A DNA stretch of 64,000 nt from Verrucomicrobium sp. BvORR034. GTDB lineage: Bacteria; Verrucomicrobiota; Verrucomicrobiia; Verrucomicrobiales; Verrucomicrobiaceae. Made by a program: the position numbers and the translations under genes. The DNA is taken from positions 62,001 through 126,000 of the forward strand of contig NZ_BATQ01000117.1 in assembly GCF_000739635.1 (NCBI RefSeq), given 5' to 3'. The number at the start of each line of letters is the position of its first letter. The stretch's first letter is position 1. Below the pieces are notes generated by a model that ran no database searches, was not told where the DNA came from, and saw only the letters and a list, made by a program, of their open reading frames with translations. Below, one piece after another: positions 33,913 through 41,644 of this stretch.

Positions 33913-36423
33913 ATGAGCAACTCCGCCATTACCCTGCAATGCCCAAGCTGTGGAGGCATCTTCATCACTTTGCAGCAGAGCAGCGGCCCCATGGAAATTT
34001 GTCCGCACTGCGCAGTTTCCTCGCCCCGCAACCTGTTCCTCCCGGCTCAAGGTGGACCACAACCTCGGCATCGCACCACACTGCCATCTCGCCGGGCTGC
34101 AGGCGAGCCCCCCCGACTGACACACCTGGAGACTGAGAACCCGGCCACCGACGGCAGAGGCATCACTCCCGGAGCAGGCACCACACCCAGTCAGGGCATC
34201 GGCCATACGCTCCCCCCTCCAGCGACCATTCCCCAGACCTGGGAGCCGGCGCCTCAACTCGCTCCCCAAGGACACGGCCTACCGGGAACTGCCAGCTTCG
34301 CCCCCCATCCCGCCCCACCCTCATTCACGCCTTCAGCACCTTCTTATGGACAGCCGGTGCAGCCAATCGCGCCCCCGGTTGAGGCAGCGCCAACCATCAC
34401 CCCACCTCCAGCACAGCTGCCGGAGTTGCACTTCCCCGCGGTGACTTGGGATGCTCCGCCTGCCCAGCAGACGGCTCCAGTTCCCGACCCAGCACTTGGC
34501 GCTTGGCACCACGCTCCGCACCCCGCGCCCGCCGCAGCCCACGGATTTGCCGCTCCCCCGGCGGCATTGCCATTTCCTGCACCAGCTCCGCCCATTGCAC
34601 CCATGGCACCGTCCGGGCCAGCTCCAGCGATGGCACCCCCGGCGTCACCTCTACAACTGCCGCCTCCACCTCAGTTTGCCCCAGAGCAGCAGGCCACCGC
34701 CTATACGAGACCGGACGCCAATTTTGGATCGGTGGGCCCTCCAATTTCGACCTCACATTTCACACCGGCACCCGCGCCGGAAATAGCGCCCGAGCCGCCA
34801 CCAGCATTCATACCTGCGCCAGGACCTCCCCCTGGCTTTGGCTTTCCAACAACATTTGCCCCTTCCCCACCGGCGGAAACATCGGCCCCCAGCGCATTTG
34901 CGGGGCCGAACCACCCCTCGGGATGGGGGCCTCCCGTGTCACCGGCCGCCGCACCGCAGTGGTCACCGGGTGCGATTCAGATTCAACCCAACCAAGCCCC
35001 CCCAGAGCCGCGGGTCGATGCCGCTGTAACGTCGCCACCTGCCTCCTCTTCTGAGTTTGGCGGCGTCAATCCCCTCACGAAGCCCGCTGGCACCCCCGCC
35101 CCCCCTGCCAACACTCCTCTCGCGTTCTTCGGCATACCCGCACAGGAGGAGCCGGTGGAAGCCATTCCAGGGCACCCGACTCCGCCTGCAGAGCAACTTC
35201 CAGCCGTCCAGCCCGCCCCATTCTCCTGGCCACCACAGCAATCGGCACCAGGAGTTCCCCAAGCGGCAGTCGGCAACTCTTTGGGTTGGGCACCCGGAGC
35301 GCCACCCATCGCTCACGCGGCGCAACAGTTCGCCCATCACCCTCTTCCGCCTGTTGAGCCAGTCAATCACCCTCCACCAATGTGGCCCGGACTGGGCTTG
35401 GAAGGCAGCGATCAGCGCAATCATCCCTTTGCCAATCTGTTTGGCCGTGATGCGCCCCCTCAGGCCGATCAGGTCGCCATTGCGTCAGGAGTTGTGGACG
35501 GAGCCGCCCCGCCCCCAACGACCAAACGCACCTCAACCGTCTTGGTGATCTTGTTGCTCGCCATCATCGGCAGCACCTTCTGGTACGTGTGGAAGAATCG
35601 CGCCAAGCTGCTCAAGCTGGCCCCTTCCAGCCAGGCGGAAACCATCATCCCGCTCCCCCTGCCCTCCCTGGAGTTCGCGCCTGCCGCCTCGCCCGACCCC
35701 GCTCCAGCCGCAACGCTCGAACCAGCCATAGATCCTCTGGATGCCGCCACGCCGGATATCACCCATAACATCGCCGCCGCAGATCGTGCGGCAGTCTTGG
35801 TGAAGACGCTGGACGCCGCCAGCACCGAGGAGAACCGTCTCAAGGTCATCTTTCACGCGCAGGATCACAAGGCAGACGTGAAGCGGTTCTTTGACTCCCT
35901 CGGCAACCAGCTTAAGCCGATTCTGCTCGATCCCACCCCGGCCGTCGTCAACCCTCTCCTCGCTGGCCCTAAACTTCGTCTCTTTCGCCTGGTGACAGCC
36001 ACTTGCGCCAAGGGGGCCGTTCTTCGCATGGAGCCCGGCCCCAATGACACCCAGCTTCTTGACTGGCCGCTGTTCATGCAGACGCATGAGCAGCATTTTG
36101 ACAAGTTTGTGAAATCAAACCCGGCCCCTGAGCAGCGCAAGGCAGAGTGGTTCTCCGTCCTTTGCAAACGGCGGCACGATTTTGACCTGCCCAAGGACAC
36201 TCAAGATGCCTATGTCTGTCTCGAAGCGCAGGGCTCCCTGTCACCGGAGGGTAGCACCGTGCTCTACGTCAACAAGGGCCTGCCCGCTGGCCGCCTTCTC
36301 GAAACCCACCTGAAGTGGGCCGAGATCTACCTGGTGGATTTGCTCGTGGGCAAGGCTGAAATCGGGGGGAGCACCACTCACGTAGTCCTCGATTGTACTG
36401 GTACGGACACGGCTCGGAAATAG
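33913..36423 (+). CDS. Zinc-ribbon, proline-rich single-pass membrane protein (unrecognised C-domain)
   Basis: This 836-residue protein starts with a zinc ribbon, C10-P-S-C13 and C30-P-H-C33. Residues ~40-535 are a Pro/Ala/Gln-rich low-complexity linker. One membrane helix lies at ~541-560 (VLVILLLAIIGSTFWYVW). The final ~275 residues form a folded-looking domain (VKTLDAASTEENRLKVIF, LLAGPKLRLFRLVTATC, LLETHLKWAEIYLVDLLVG) that I cannot assign. With the ribbon at the N-terminus and no signal peptide, the ribbon should be cytoplasmic and the C-domain periplasmic. The gene ends 90 nt before rpoN, whose sigma-54 promoter starts 25 nt after this stop. Confidence 0.8.
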   Translation: MSNSAITLQCPSCGGIFITLQQSSGPMEICPHCAVSSPRNLFLPAQGGPQPRHRTTLPSRRAAGEPPRLTHLETENPATDGRGITPGAGTTPSQGIGHTLPPPATIPQTWEPAPQLAPQGHGLPGTASFAPHPAPPSFTPSAPSYGQPVQPIAPPVEAAPTITPPPAQLPELHFPAVTWDAPPAQQTAPVPDPALGAWHHAPHPAPAAAHGFAAPPAALPFPAPAPPIAPMAPSGPAPAMAPPASPLQLPPPPQFAPEQQATAYTRPDANFGSVGPPISTSHFTPAPAPEIAPEPPPAFIPAPGPPPGFGFPTTFAPSPPAETSAPSAFAGPNHPSGWGPPVSPAAAPQWSPGAIQIQPNQAPPEPRVDAAVTSPPASSSEFGGVNPLTKPAGTPAPPANTPLAFFGIPAQEEPVEAIPGHPTPPAEQLPAVQPAPFSWPPQQSAPGVPQAAVGNSLGWAPGAPPIAHAAQQFAHHPLPPVEPVNHPPPMWPGLGLEGSDQRNHPFANLFGRDAPPQADQVAIASGVVDGAAPPPTTKRTSTVLVILLLAIIGSTFWYVWKNRAKLLKLAPSSQAETIIPLPLPSLEFAPAASPDPAPAATLEPAIDPLDAATPDITHNIAAADRAAVLVKTLDAASTEENRLKVIFHAQDHKADVKRFFDSLGNQLKPILLDPTPAVVNPLLAGPKLRLFRLVTATCAKGAVLRMEPGPNDTQLLDWPLFMQTHEQHFDKFVKSNPAPEQRKAEWFSVLCKRRHDFDLPKDTQDAYVCLEAQGSLSPEGSTVLYVNKGLPAGRLLETHLKWAEIYLVDLLVGKAEIGGSTTHVVLDCTGTDTARK

Positions 36424-36447
36424 CTCGCTATGGAAATTTTGACGATC

Positions 36448-36463
36448 TGGCACGTATTTTGCT
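36448..36463 (+). promoter_or_regulatory. Consensus sigma-54 (-24/-12) promoter of rpoN
   Basis: TGGCACGTATTTTGCT matches the sigma-54 consensus TGGCACG-N4-TTGC(A/T) at every fixed position, with GG and GC separated by 10 nt. It lies 51 nt upstream of the rpoN ATG and reads towards it, so RNA polymerase carrying RpoN probably transcribes its own gene. Confidence 0.8.
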
Positions 36464-36488
36464 TGCATCCTTCTTGAAGTGGGATTCT

Positions 36489-36507
36489 ATGAGGCGGTAA
36501 ACCTCAT
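36489..36507 (+). promoter_or_regulatory. Small hairpin in the rpoN leader
   Basis: ATGAGG and CCTCAT form a 6-bp stem around a 7-nt loop, ending 6 nt before the rpoN ATG. It occupies the place where a Shine-Dalgarno would be (GAGG lies in the 5' arm), so it could limit translation. Chance is possible. Confidence 0.3.
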
Positions 36508-36513
36508 TCCACT

Positions 36514-37914
36514 ATGTCAAGTCAAGGCCTCTTTCAGCATCAAGCGCTCAAGCAGGTCATCGGGCCTCAGATGCAGCAGAGCCTGCAAATTCTGCAGGCT
36601 CCTGCTATGGAGCTTCAGCAGATCATTCAACAAGAAGTCGCCGTGAATCCGGTGCTCGAGGTTGAGTCCCCTGAAGTTTCCCTCGATCAAACAGCTTCAG
36701 AAGACCCCGATTCGGACATCTCGAATCTCTCTCGCCTGGATGAAGAATGGCGCGAGTACTATGCCCAGAATCGTGCCCAGTCCACCCCTCGCACGTCTGA
36801 CGACGAGGAACGGCATCGATTCATGATGGACTCCATTGTGGCGCAGACCACGCTTCAGGAACATCTGCTCAGCCAGCTCAACTTGAGCGAGGTGCAGGAC
36901 GCTCAGATGCGCGAGATGTGCGAGTTCATCATCGGGAACATTGATGACGACGGATTGCTTCACACCACGTTGGAGGAGTTGAGCCTGCGTCACGCCCTTC
37001 GTCTGGATGATCTGGAGAAGGCCAAAGCACTTGTGCAGAGCTTCGAGCCGGCTGGAGTCGGCGCGGAGAACCTGCGCGAGTGCCTGCTATTGCAACTGGA
37101 GCGCCAGGGGCGCAAGGCCAGCCTGGCCTACCGCATTGTGGATCATCACCTCGGAGACCTGGCCCACAAGCGCTACACTCTGCTTTCCAAAAAGCTCGCC
37201 GCTCCCCCTGATCAAATCAGTCGCGCCGTGGAGGTTGTCGCCGGGCTGGACCCCCGTCCAGCACAGGGCTTCGCCGTGATGCGCAATCATTACGTCACAC
37301 CGGACATCCACGTGGAGCGGCAGAACTCCGAGTTCGTGGCGGTGATGAACAACACCGATCTCCCGCATCTCCGCATTAGTAATGCCTACAAGGACATTTT
37401 AGCGCAGCCCGAAACCGGCAGCGAAGCCCGCAGCTACATCCGCGAAAAGATTCGCGGAGCCAAATTCCTGATCCGCAGCATCGCGCAACGCCAGCAGACG
37501 ATCCAGCGGATCGCTGCAGAAATCCTGAAGCACCAGCACGACTTCTTCGAAAAGGGGCCGAGCCAGCTCAAACCTCTGAACATGGCGACTGTGGCGGAGG
37601 CAGTGGGCGTGCACGAAACGACCGTGAGCCGGGCCATCGCTGGCAAATACATGGCCACTCCACACGGTGTGTTCGAGCTGAAGTACTTCTTCACCAGTGG
37701 CGTGCGAACTGAGGCAGGAGACGATGTCAGCAATACGGCGGTGAAGAACTCCATTGCGGAAATCATCAAGAACGAGCCCCCACAAAAGCCCTACTCGGAC
37801 GAGCAGTTGGTCAAACACCTCGGTCAGCGCGGCATCAAGGTCGCACGCCGTACCGTGGCCAAGTACCGGGAGGCCATGGGGGTGCTTCCCAGCCATTTGC
37901 GCAAAAGTGCGTGA
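36514..37914 (+). CDS. rpoN: RNA polymerase sigma-54 factor RpoN
   Basis: This 466-residue protein has the three RpoN regions: the Gln/Leu-rich region I (QMQQSLQILQAPAMELQQII), an acidic region II, and the core- and DNA-binding region III. The helix-turn-helix reads NMATVAEAVGVHETTVSRAI, and the RpoN box A444-RRTVAKYRE-453 reads the -24 element. The factor directs polymerase to -24/-12 promoters and needs AAA+ activators with ATP. The total length is close to that of other RpoNs. A consensus sigma-54 promoter sits directly upstream. No activator or nitrogen genes are nearby. Confidence 0.97.
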   Translation: MSSQGLFQHQALKQVIGPQMQQSLQILQAPAMELQQIIQQEVAVNPVLEVESPEVSLDQTASEDPDSDISNLSRLDEEWREYYAQNRAQSTPRTSDDEERHRFMMDSIVAQTTLQEHLLSQLNLSEVQDAQMREMCEFIIGNIDDDGLLHTTLEELSLRHALRLDDLEKAKALVQSFEPAGVGAENLRECLLLQLERQGRKASLAYRIVDHHLGDLAHKRYTLLSKKLAAPPDQISRAVEVVAGLDPRPAQGFAVMRNHYVTPDIHVERQNSEFVAVMNNTDLPHLRISNAYKDILAQPETGSEARSYIREKIRGAKFLIRSIAQRQQTIQRIAAEILKHQHDFFEKGPSQLKPLNMATVAEAVGVHETTVSRAIAGKYMATPHGVFELKYFFTSGVRTEAGDDVSNTAVKNSIAEIIKNEPPQKPYSDEQLVKHLGQRGIKVARRTVAKYREAMGVLPSHLRKSA

Positions 37915-38039
37915 GATGATGCAAGTTTTCGGTTTTCAGGGCACGGATTTCAGCGAAGGAGAACGTCGCCAGCCGCACTGGTGGCGCGTATCTCCCTCCT
38001 GACTCCCTGATTTCTGACACTGAAGACCACCTCTCCCAC

Positions 38040-39095
38040 ATGATTTCTGAAGATCTCGTCCGCTCCACCTTGGCCACGGTCAAATATCCGGGCTTTTCAC
38101 GGGACATTGTCTCGTTCGGTTTGGTCAAAGCCGTAAAGGTGGAAGGAGCGGACGTGCAGGTGGAAATCACCATCGCCACGAGGGACGCCAACATCCCCCG
38201 CCAGATCCACGAGCAGGCCACTGCAGCCCTTCAGGCCTTGAAGGGCGTGGGCAAGATCAAACTGAACTTCGACATAAAGGAGCCCCCGGGCGCCGCAGTC
38301 GGCCAGAATGCCGTGCAGGCGGGCATCCCGGGCGTGAAGCACGTCATCGCCGTGGCTTCAGGCAAGGGCGGCGTAGGCAAGTCCACCGTCTCAGCCAACC
38401 TGGCAGTGGCGCTGAGCAAAACCGGCGCTCGCGTCGGCCTGTGCGACTGCGACCTCTATGGCCCGAGCATCGCTTTCATGTTCGGCACGGATGAGCGCCC
38501 CTACGCCACCGACGACAACCAGATTGTCCCCATCGAACGCTACGGCCTGCAGCTCATGAGCATGGGCTTCCTGCTGGATGACGAGTCTCCGGTGATCGTC
38601 CGCGGCCCCATGGCCACCCGCTACACCCAGCAGTTCCTCCGCCAGTGCGCCTGGAACAATCTGGACTACCTGATTCTCGATCTCCCTCCAGGCACTGGCG
38701 ACATCCAGCTGACCATCGTACAGACCGTGGCCCTCAGCGGTGCGCTGCTGGTCACCACCCCGCAGGAAGTCGCCCTGATCGACGCCCGCAAGGCGGCCAC
38801 CATGTTTGGCAAGGTGAACGTCCCCATTCTGGGCATCATTGAAAACATGAGCCACTTTGTCTGCCCGAACGACGGCAACATCTATCACATCTTTGGCAAA
38901 GGTGGTGGTGAGCGCGAGGCCAAACGTCTGGGCGTGCCTTTGCTGGGCCACATCCCGCTGGAAATCCAGGTGCGGGAGAGTGGCGATGGCGGCAAGCCCG
39001 TGGCGCTGGAAAACCCAGCCGAGCACCCGGCGAGCCAGGCCTTCCACGATCTGGCCAAGGCGCTGGTCACCATGATTGAGCAGCGTCACTCCTGA
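38040..39095 (+). CDS. apbC: Mrp/NBP35-family Fe-S carrier ATPase (ApbC)
   Basis: This 351-residue protein has an N-terminal MIP18-type domain (~1-80) followed by a P-loop ATPase with the deviant Walker A GKGGVGKS (108-115). The Mrp blocks DCDLYGPSIAFMFG, DYLILDLPPGTGD and PLLGHIPLE are all present. Mrp/ApbC proteins carry and transfer [4Fe-4S] clusters. The usual CPHC cluster ligands read C275-P-N-D here, so one of the two cysteines is missing; some family members share this, and cluster binding is then uncertain. It is the next gene after rpoN (125 nt gap). Confidence 0.92.
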   Translation: MISEDLVRSTLATVKYPGFSRDIVSFGLVKAVKVEGADVQVEITIATRDANIPRQIHEQATAALQALKGVGKIKLNFDIKEPPGAAVGQNAVQAGIPGVKHVIAVASGKGGVGKSTVSANLAVALSKTGARVGLCDCDLYGPSIAFMFGTDERPYATDDNQIVPIERYGLQLMSMGFLLDDESPVIVRGPMATRYTQQFLRQCAWNNLDYLILDLPPGTGDIQLTIVQTVALSGALLVTTPQEVALIDARKAATMFGKVNVPILGIIENMSHFVCPNDGNIYHIFGKGGGEREAKRLGVPLLGHIPLEIQVRESGDGGKPVALENPAEHPASQAFHDLAKALVTMIEQRHS

Positions 39096-39157
39096 TACCG
39101 GCGAAGCGGCAGCTCCCCGGGTTTGTTATTTCTCGCACCCTCGACACCTCCCTCCGA

Positions 39158-40360
39158 ATGGCAGTCCCACTTCTCGACGTCAACGCCCAGAACCACCCCC
39201 TCGAGTCCGAATTCAACAGCGCCTTTCATCGCGTCTTCCGCACCGGCCATTTCATCATGGGCCAGGAGGTGACCTCGTTTGAGCAGGAGATCGCCGGCCT
39301 CGTAAAATCCAAGCACACTCTCGGCATCTCCTCAGGAACCGATGCCATTCTGCTGGCGCTGATGGCGCTCGACATCGGCCCTGGTGACGAGGTGCTCTGT
39401 CCGGCATTCACCTTCTTTGCGACAGCAGGTTGCGTATCCCGAGCCGGAGCCACTCCAGTGTTTGTGGACGCATGTCCAGGGTGCTTCAACCTGGACCTCC
39501 GCGACGCCAGGAAGAAGGTCACAGCCCGAACCAAGGCCATCGTGCCCGTGCATCTCTTTGGGCAAAGTGCCGACATGAATGGCATCATGGAGCTGGCCAC
39601 GGAACATGGGCTGCGAGTCATTGAAGACGCCGCTCAAGCCATCGGTGCCGGCTATCACGGCCGGAGCGTGGGGACCATCGGCGACTTCGGGTGCTACAGC
39701 TTCTTCCCTAGCAAGAACCTTGGCGGGCTCGGGGACGGCGGCCTGCTGGTGACCGAGGATGACGAGCTGGCCAAGAAAGCCATCTCTCTGCGCAACCATG
39801 GGATGAGCCCCAAGTACTACCACTCCCACATTGGCGGCAACTTCCGTCTCGATGCGCTTCAAGCAGCGTTCTTGCGCGTAAAGCTCCCCCACTACGCCGG
39901 CTATACCTCCAACCGCCGGGCAAATGCCGCCTTCTACACGGAACGCCTGAGTGCTCTGCCAGGCGTGGGCCAAGCATCCGTGAACGCCTGCGCATGCATC
40001 AACTCCTCGCCCACCGACACGGCGCCAGCAGCCCGCATCATTCTGCCACAGGCTCTGCCGGGTCATGATCACATCTGGAACCAATACACTCTGCGAGTAA
40101 CTGGTCCGGGACAACGCGACGCGTTGCGAGACCATCTGGTAAGCCGGCAAATCGGTTGTGAAATCTACTACCCTCTCACCATGGACCAGCAGGCCTGCTT
40201 TGCCGACCTGCCTGCCTCCTCCAAGGTTGGCTGCGAAGTTTCCCACCAGCTCGCCAGCGAAGTCCTGAGCATTCCCATCTACCCTGAACTCAAGGTGGAG
40301 CAAAAGGAGGAAGTCGTGTCCGCGATTACCGATTTCCTAACGACACAGTCTGCTGCATGA
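39158..40360 (+). CDS. DegT/DnrJ/EryC1/StrS-family sugar aminotransferase
   Basis: This 400-residue fold-type I PLP enzyme has the PLP lysine K186 in SFFPSKNLGGLGDGG. Earlier blocks are FIMGQEVTSFEQEIA, GISSGTDAILLALMAL and IEDAAQAIGAGYHG. The family transaminates nucleotide-linked keto-sugars in surface-polysaccharide synthesis. The start resembles enzymes acting at C3 of 3-keto sugars, but a C4 aminotransferase is not excluded. It is followed 67 nt later by gmd, so the keto-sugar made by Gmd is one candidate substrate. Residues ~270-292 carry a Cys/Ala/Pro-rich stretch that looks like an insertion. Confidence 0.9.
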   Translation: MAVPLLDVNAQNHPLESEFNSAFHRVFRTGHFIMGQEVTSFEQEIAGLVKSKHTLGISSGTDAILLALMALDIGPGDEVLCPAFTFFATAGCVSRAGATPVFVDACPGCFNLDLRDARKKVTARTKAIVPVHLFGQSADMNGIMELATEHGLRVIEDAAQAIGAGYHGRSVGTIGDFGCYSFFPSKNLGGLGDGGLLVTEDDELAKKAISLRNHGMSPKYYHSHIGGNFRLDALQAAFLRVKLPHYAGYTSNRRANAAFYTERLSALPGVGQASVNACACINSSPTDTAPAARIILPQALPGHDHIWNQYTLRVTGPGQRDALRDHLVSRQIGCEIYYPLTMDQQACFADLPASSKVGCEVSHQLASEVLSIPIYPELKVEQKEEVVSAITDFLTTQSAA

Positions 40361-40427
40361 TGTTCTGGAGAAAGGCGTTGCCCGATTTGGCGACATGATT
40401 CACGGTTAGGCATAGAATCTCGATTTC

Positions 40428-41435
40428 ATGAAAAAAGCGCTCATTACCGGCATCACCGGGCAGGACGGTTCTTACCTCGCGGAACTGCTGCTCGCCAAGG
40501 GCTACGAAGTACACGGGATCATTCGCCGCGCCTCGACCTTTAACACGAGCCGGATCGATCACCTCTACACGGATCCCCACTTTGACAACACCCGTCTCTT
40601 TCTTCACTACGGAGATCTGACGGACTCGGTGGCCCTGGTGAAGCTGCTTTATGCCCTGAAACCCGACGAAATCTACAACCTGGGCGCCCAGAGCCACGTG
40701 AGGGTCTCCTTCGATATCCCAGAGAGCACAGGTGACATCGACGGTCTCGGCACCCTCCGCATCCTTGAGGCTATTCGTGAAACCGGACTAGTGGAGAAGG
40801 TCCGCTTCTACCAGGCATCTTCATCCGAAATGTTCGGCAAGGTACAAGAGGTTCCCCAGACAGAGAAGACCCCCTTCTGGCCAAGATCACCCTATGCCTG
40901 CGCCAAGGTTTACTCGTACTGGCTCACGGTGAACTACCGCGAAAGCTACAATCTGCACGCCAGCAACGGCATCCTGTTCAACCACGAATCACCCCGCCGT
41001 GGCGAAACCTTTGTCACGCGCAAGATCACTCGTGCCGCCACTCGCATCAAGCTGGGCCTCCAGGACAAGCTGTTCCTCGGCAACCTCGATGCCAAACGTG
41101 ACTGGGGCTTCGCCAAGGACTATGTGGAGATGATGTGGATGATGCTCCAGCAGGACCAACCCGATGACTATGTGGTGGCCACGAATGAGACCCACAGCGT
41201 CCGGGAGTTCGTAGAGGAGACTTTCTCATGTCTGGATCTCGACTGGGAACAATACGTGAAACATGACCAGCGCTATGAGCGCCCCGCTGAGGTGGAGCTT
41301 CTCATCGGCGACCCCGCCAAGGCAAAGCGTCAGTTGGGCTGGGAGCCCAAAGTTCGTTTCAAAGAACTCGTCAAACTCATGGTCGATGCCGATCTGAAAC
41401 TTGCCGAGGCCGAGAAACGAGCGCTACAGGTTTGA
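40428..41435 (+). CDS. gmd: GDP-mannose 4,6-dehydratase
   Basis: This 335-residue short-chain dehydrogenase/reductase has the NADP-binding start [16 protein letters not shown]. The catalytic residues lie in SSSEMFG (~131-137) and Y156-x3-K160 (PYACAK), the Gmd pattern. The sequence [14 protein letters not shown] and [16 protein letters not shown] are typical of Gmd. It makes GDP-4-keto-6-deoxy-D-mannose, the precursor of GDP-fucose, rhamnose and perosamine. The absence of a fucose synthase next door and the aminotransferase upstream are suggestive, not proof, of an amino-sugar product. A strong terminator follows. Confidence 0.95.
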   Translation: MKKALITGITGQDGSYLAELLLAKGYEVHGIIRRASTFNTSRIDHLYTDPHFDNTRLFLHYGDLTDSVALVKLLYALKPDEIYNLGAQSHVRVSFDIPESTGDIDGLGTLRILEAIRETGLVEKVRFYQASSSEMFGKVQEVPQTEKTPFWPRSPYACAKVYSYWLTVNYRESYNLHASNGILFNHESPRRGETFVTRKITRAATRIKLGLQDKLFLGNLDAKRDWGFAKDYVEMMWMMLQQDQPDDYVVATNETHSVREFVEETFSCLDLDWEQYVKHDQRYERPAEVELLIGDPAKAKRQLGWEPKVRFKELVKLMVDADLKLAEAEKRALQV

Positions 41436-41475
41436 CGCAGGAGTCGGCGAGCCACCGACGGTCCAGCATGGTGAC

Positions 41476-41509
41476 AGAGCCGCACCCTCATGGGGCGGCT
41501 CTTTTTTTG
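41476..41509 (+). terminator. Rho-independent terminator of gmd
   Basis: GAGCCGC (41477-41483) and GCGGCTC (41495-41501) form a 7-bp stem with the loop region able to add CCC/GGG pairs, followed by TTTTTTTG. It lies 42 nt after the gmd stop. Confidence 0.92.
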
Positions 41510-41572
41510 TCCAGTCTGATCGCACCTCCCCTGGTCCCACACCCTCGGTACGAGGAACCCACAAGAGCCATC

Positions 41573-41593
41573 AAAAGCGGCGATTCTCGCCGC
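41573..41593 (-). terminator. Terminator of the glycosyltransferase gene (minus strand)
   Basis: On the minus strand GCGGCGA-GAA-TCGCCGC forms a 7-bp stem, followed by TTTTGA. It is 52-72 nt after the GT2 gene's stop. Confidence 0.7.
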
Positions 41594-41633
41594 GCTTCAG
41601 CAAAGCCCCGCTAGCGGGGCCAGGTGCTGAAGC
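41594..41633. repeat. Nested hairpin between convergent genes
   Basis: GCTTCAGCA...TGCTGAAGC (41594-41602 and 41625-41633) encloses a perfect 16-nt palindrome GCCCCGCTAGCGGGGC (41605-41620). It lies between the gmd terminator and the stop of the minus-strand glycosyltransferase. Confidence 0.7.
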
Positions 41634-41644
41634 CTCCACGCAAC

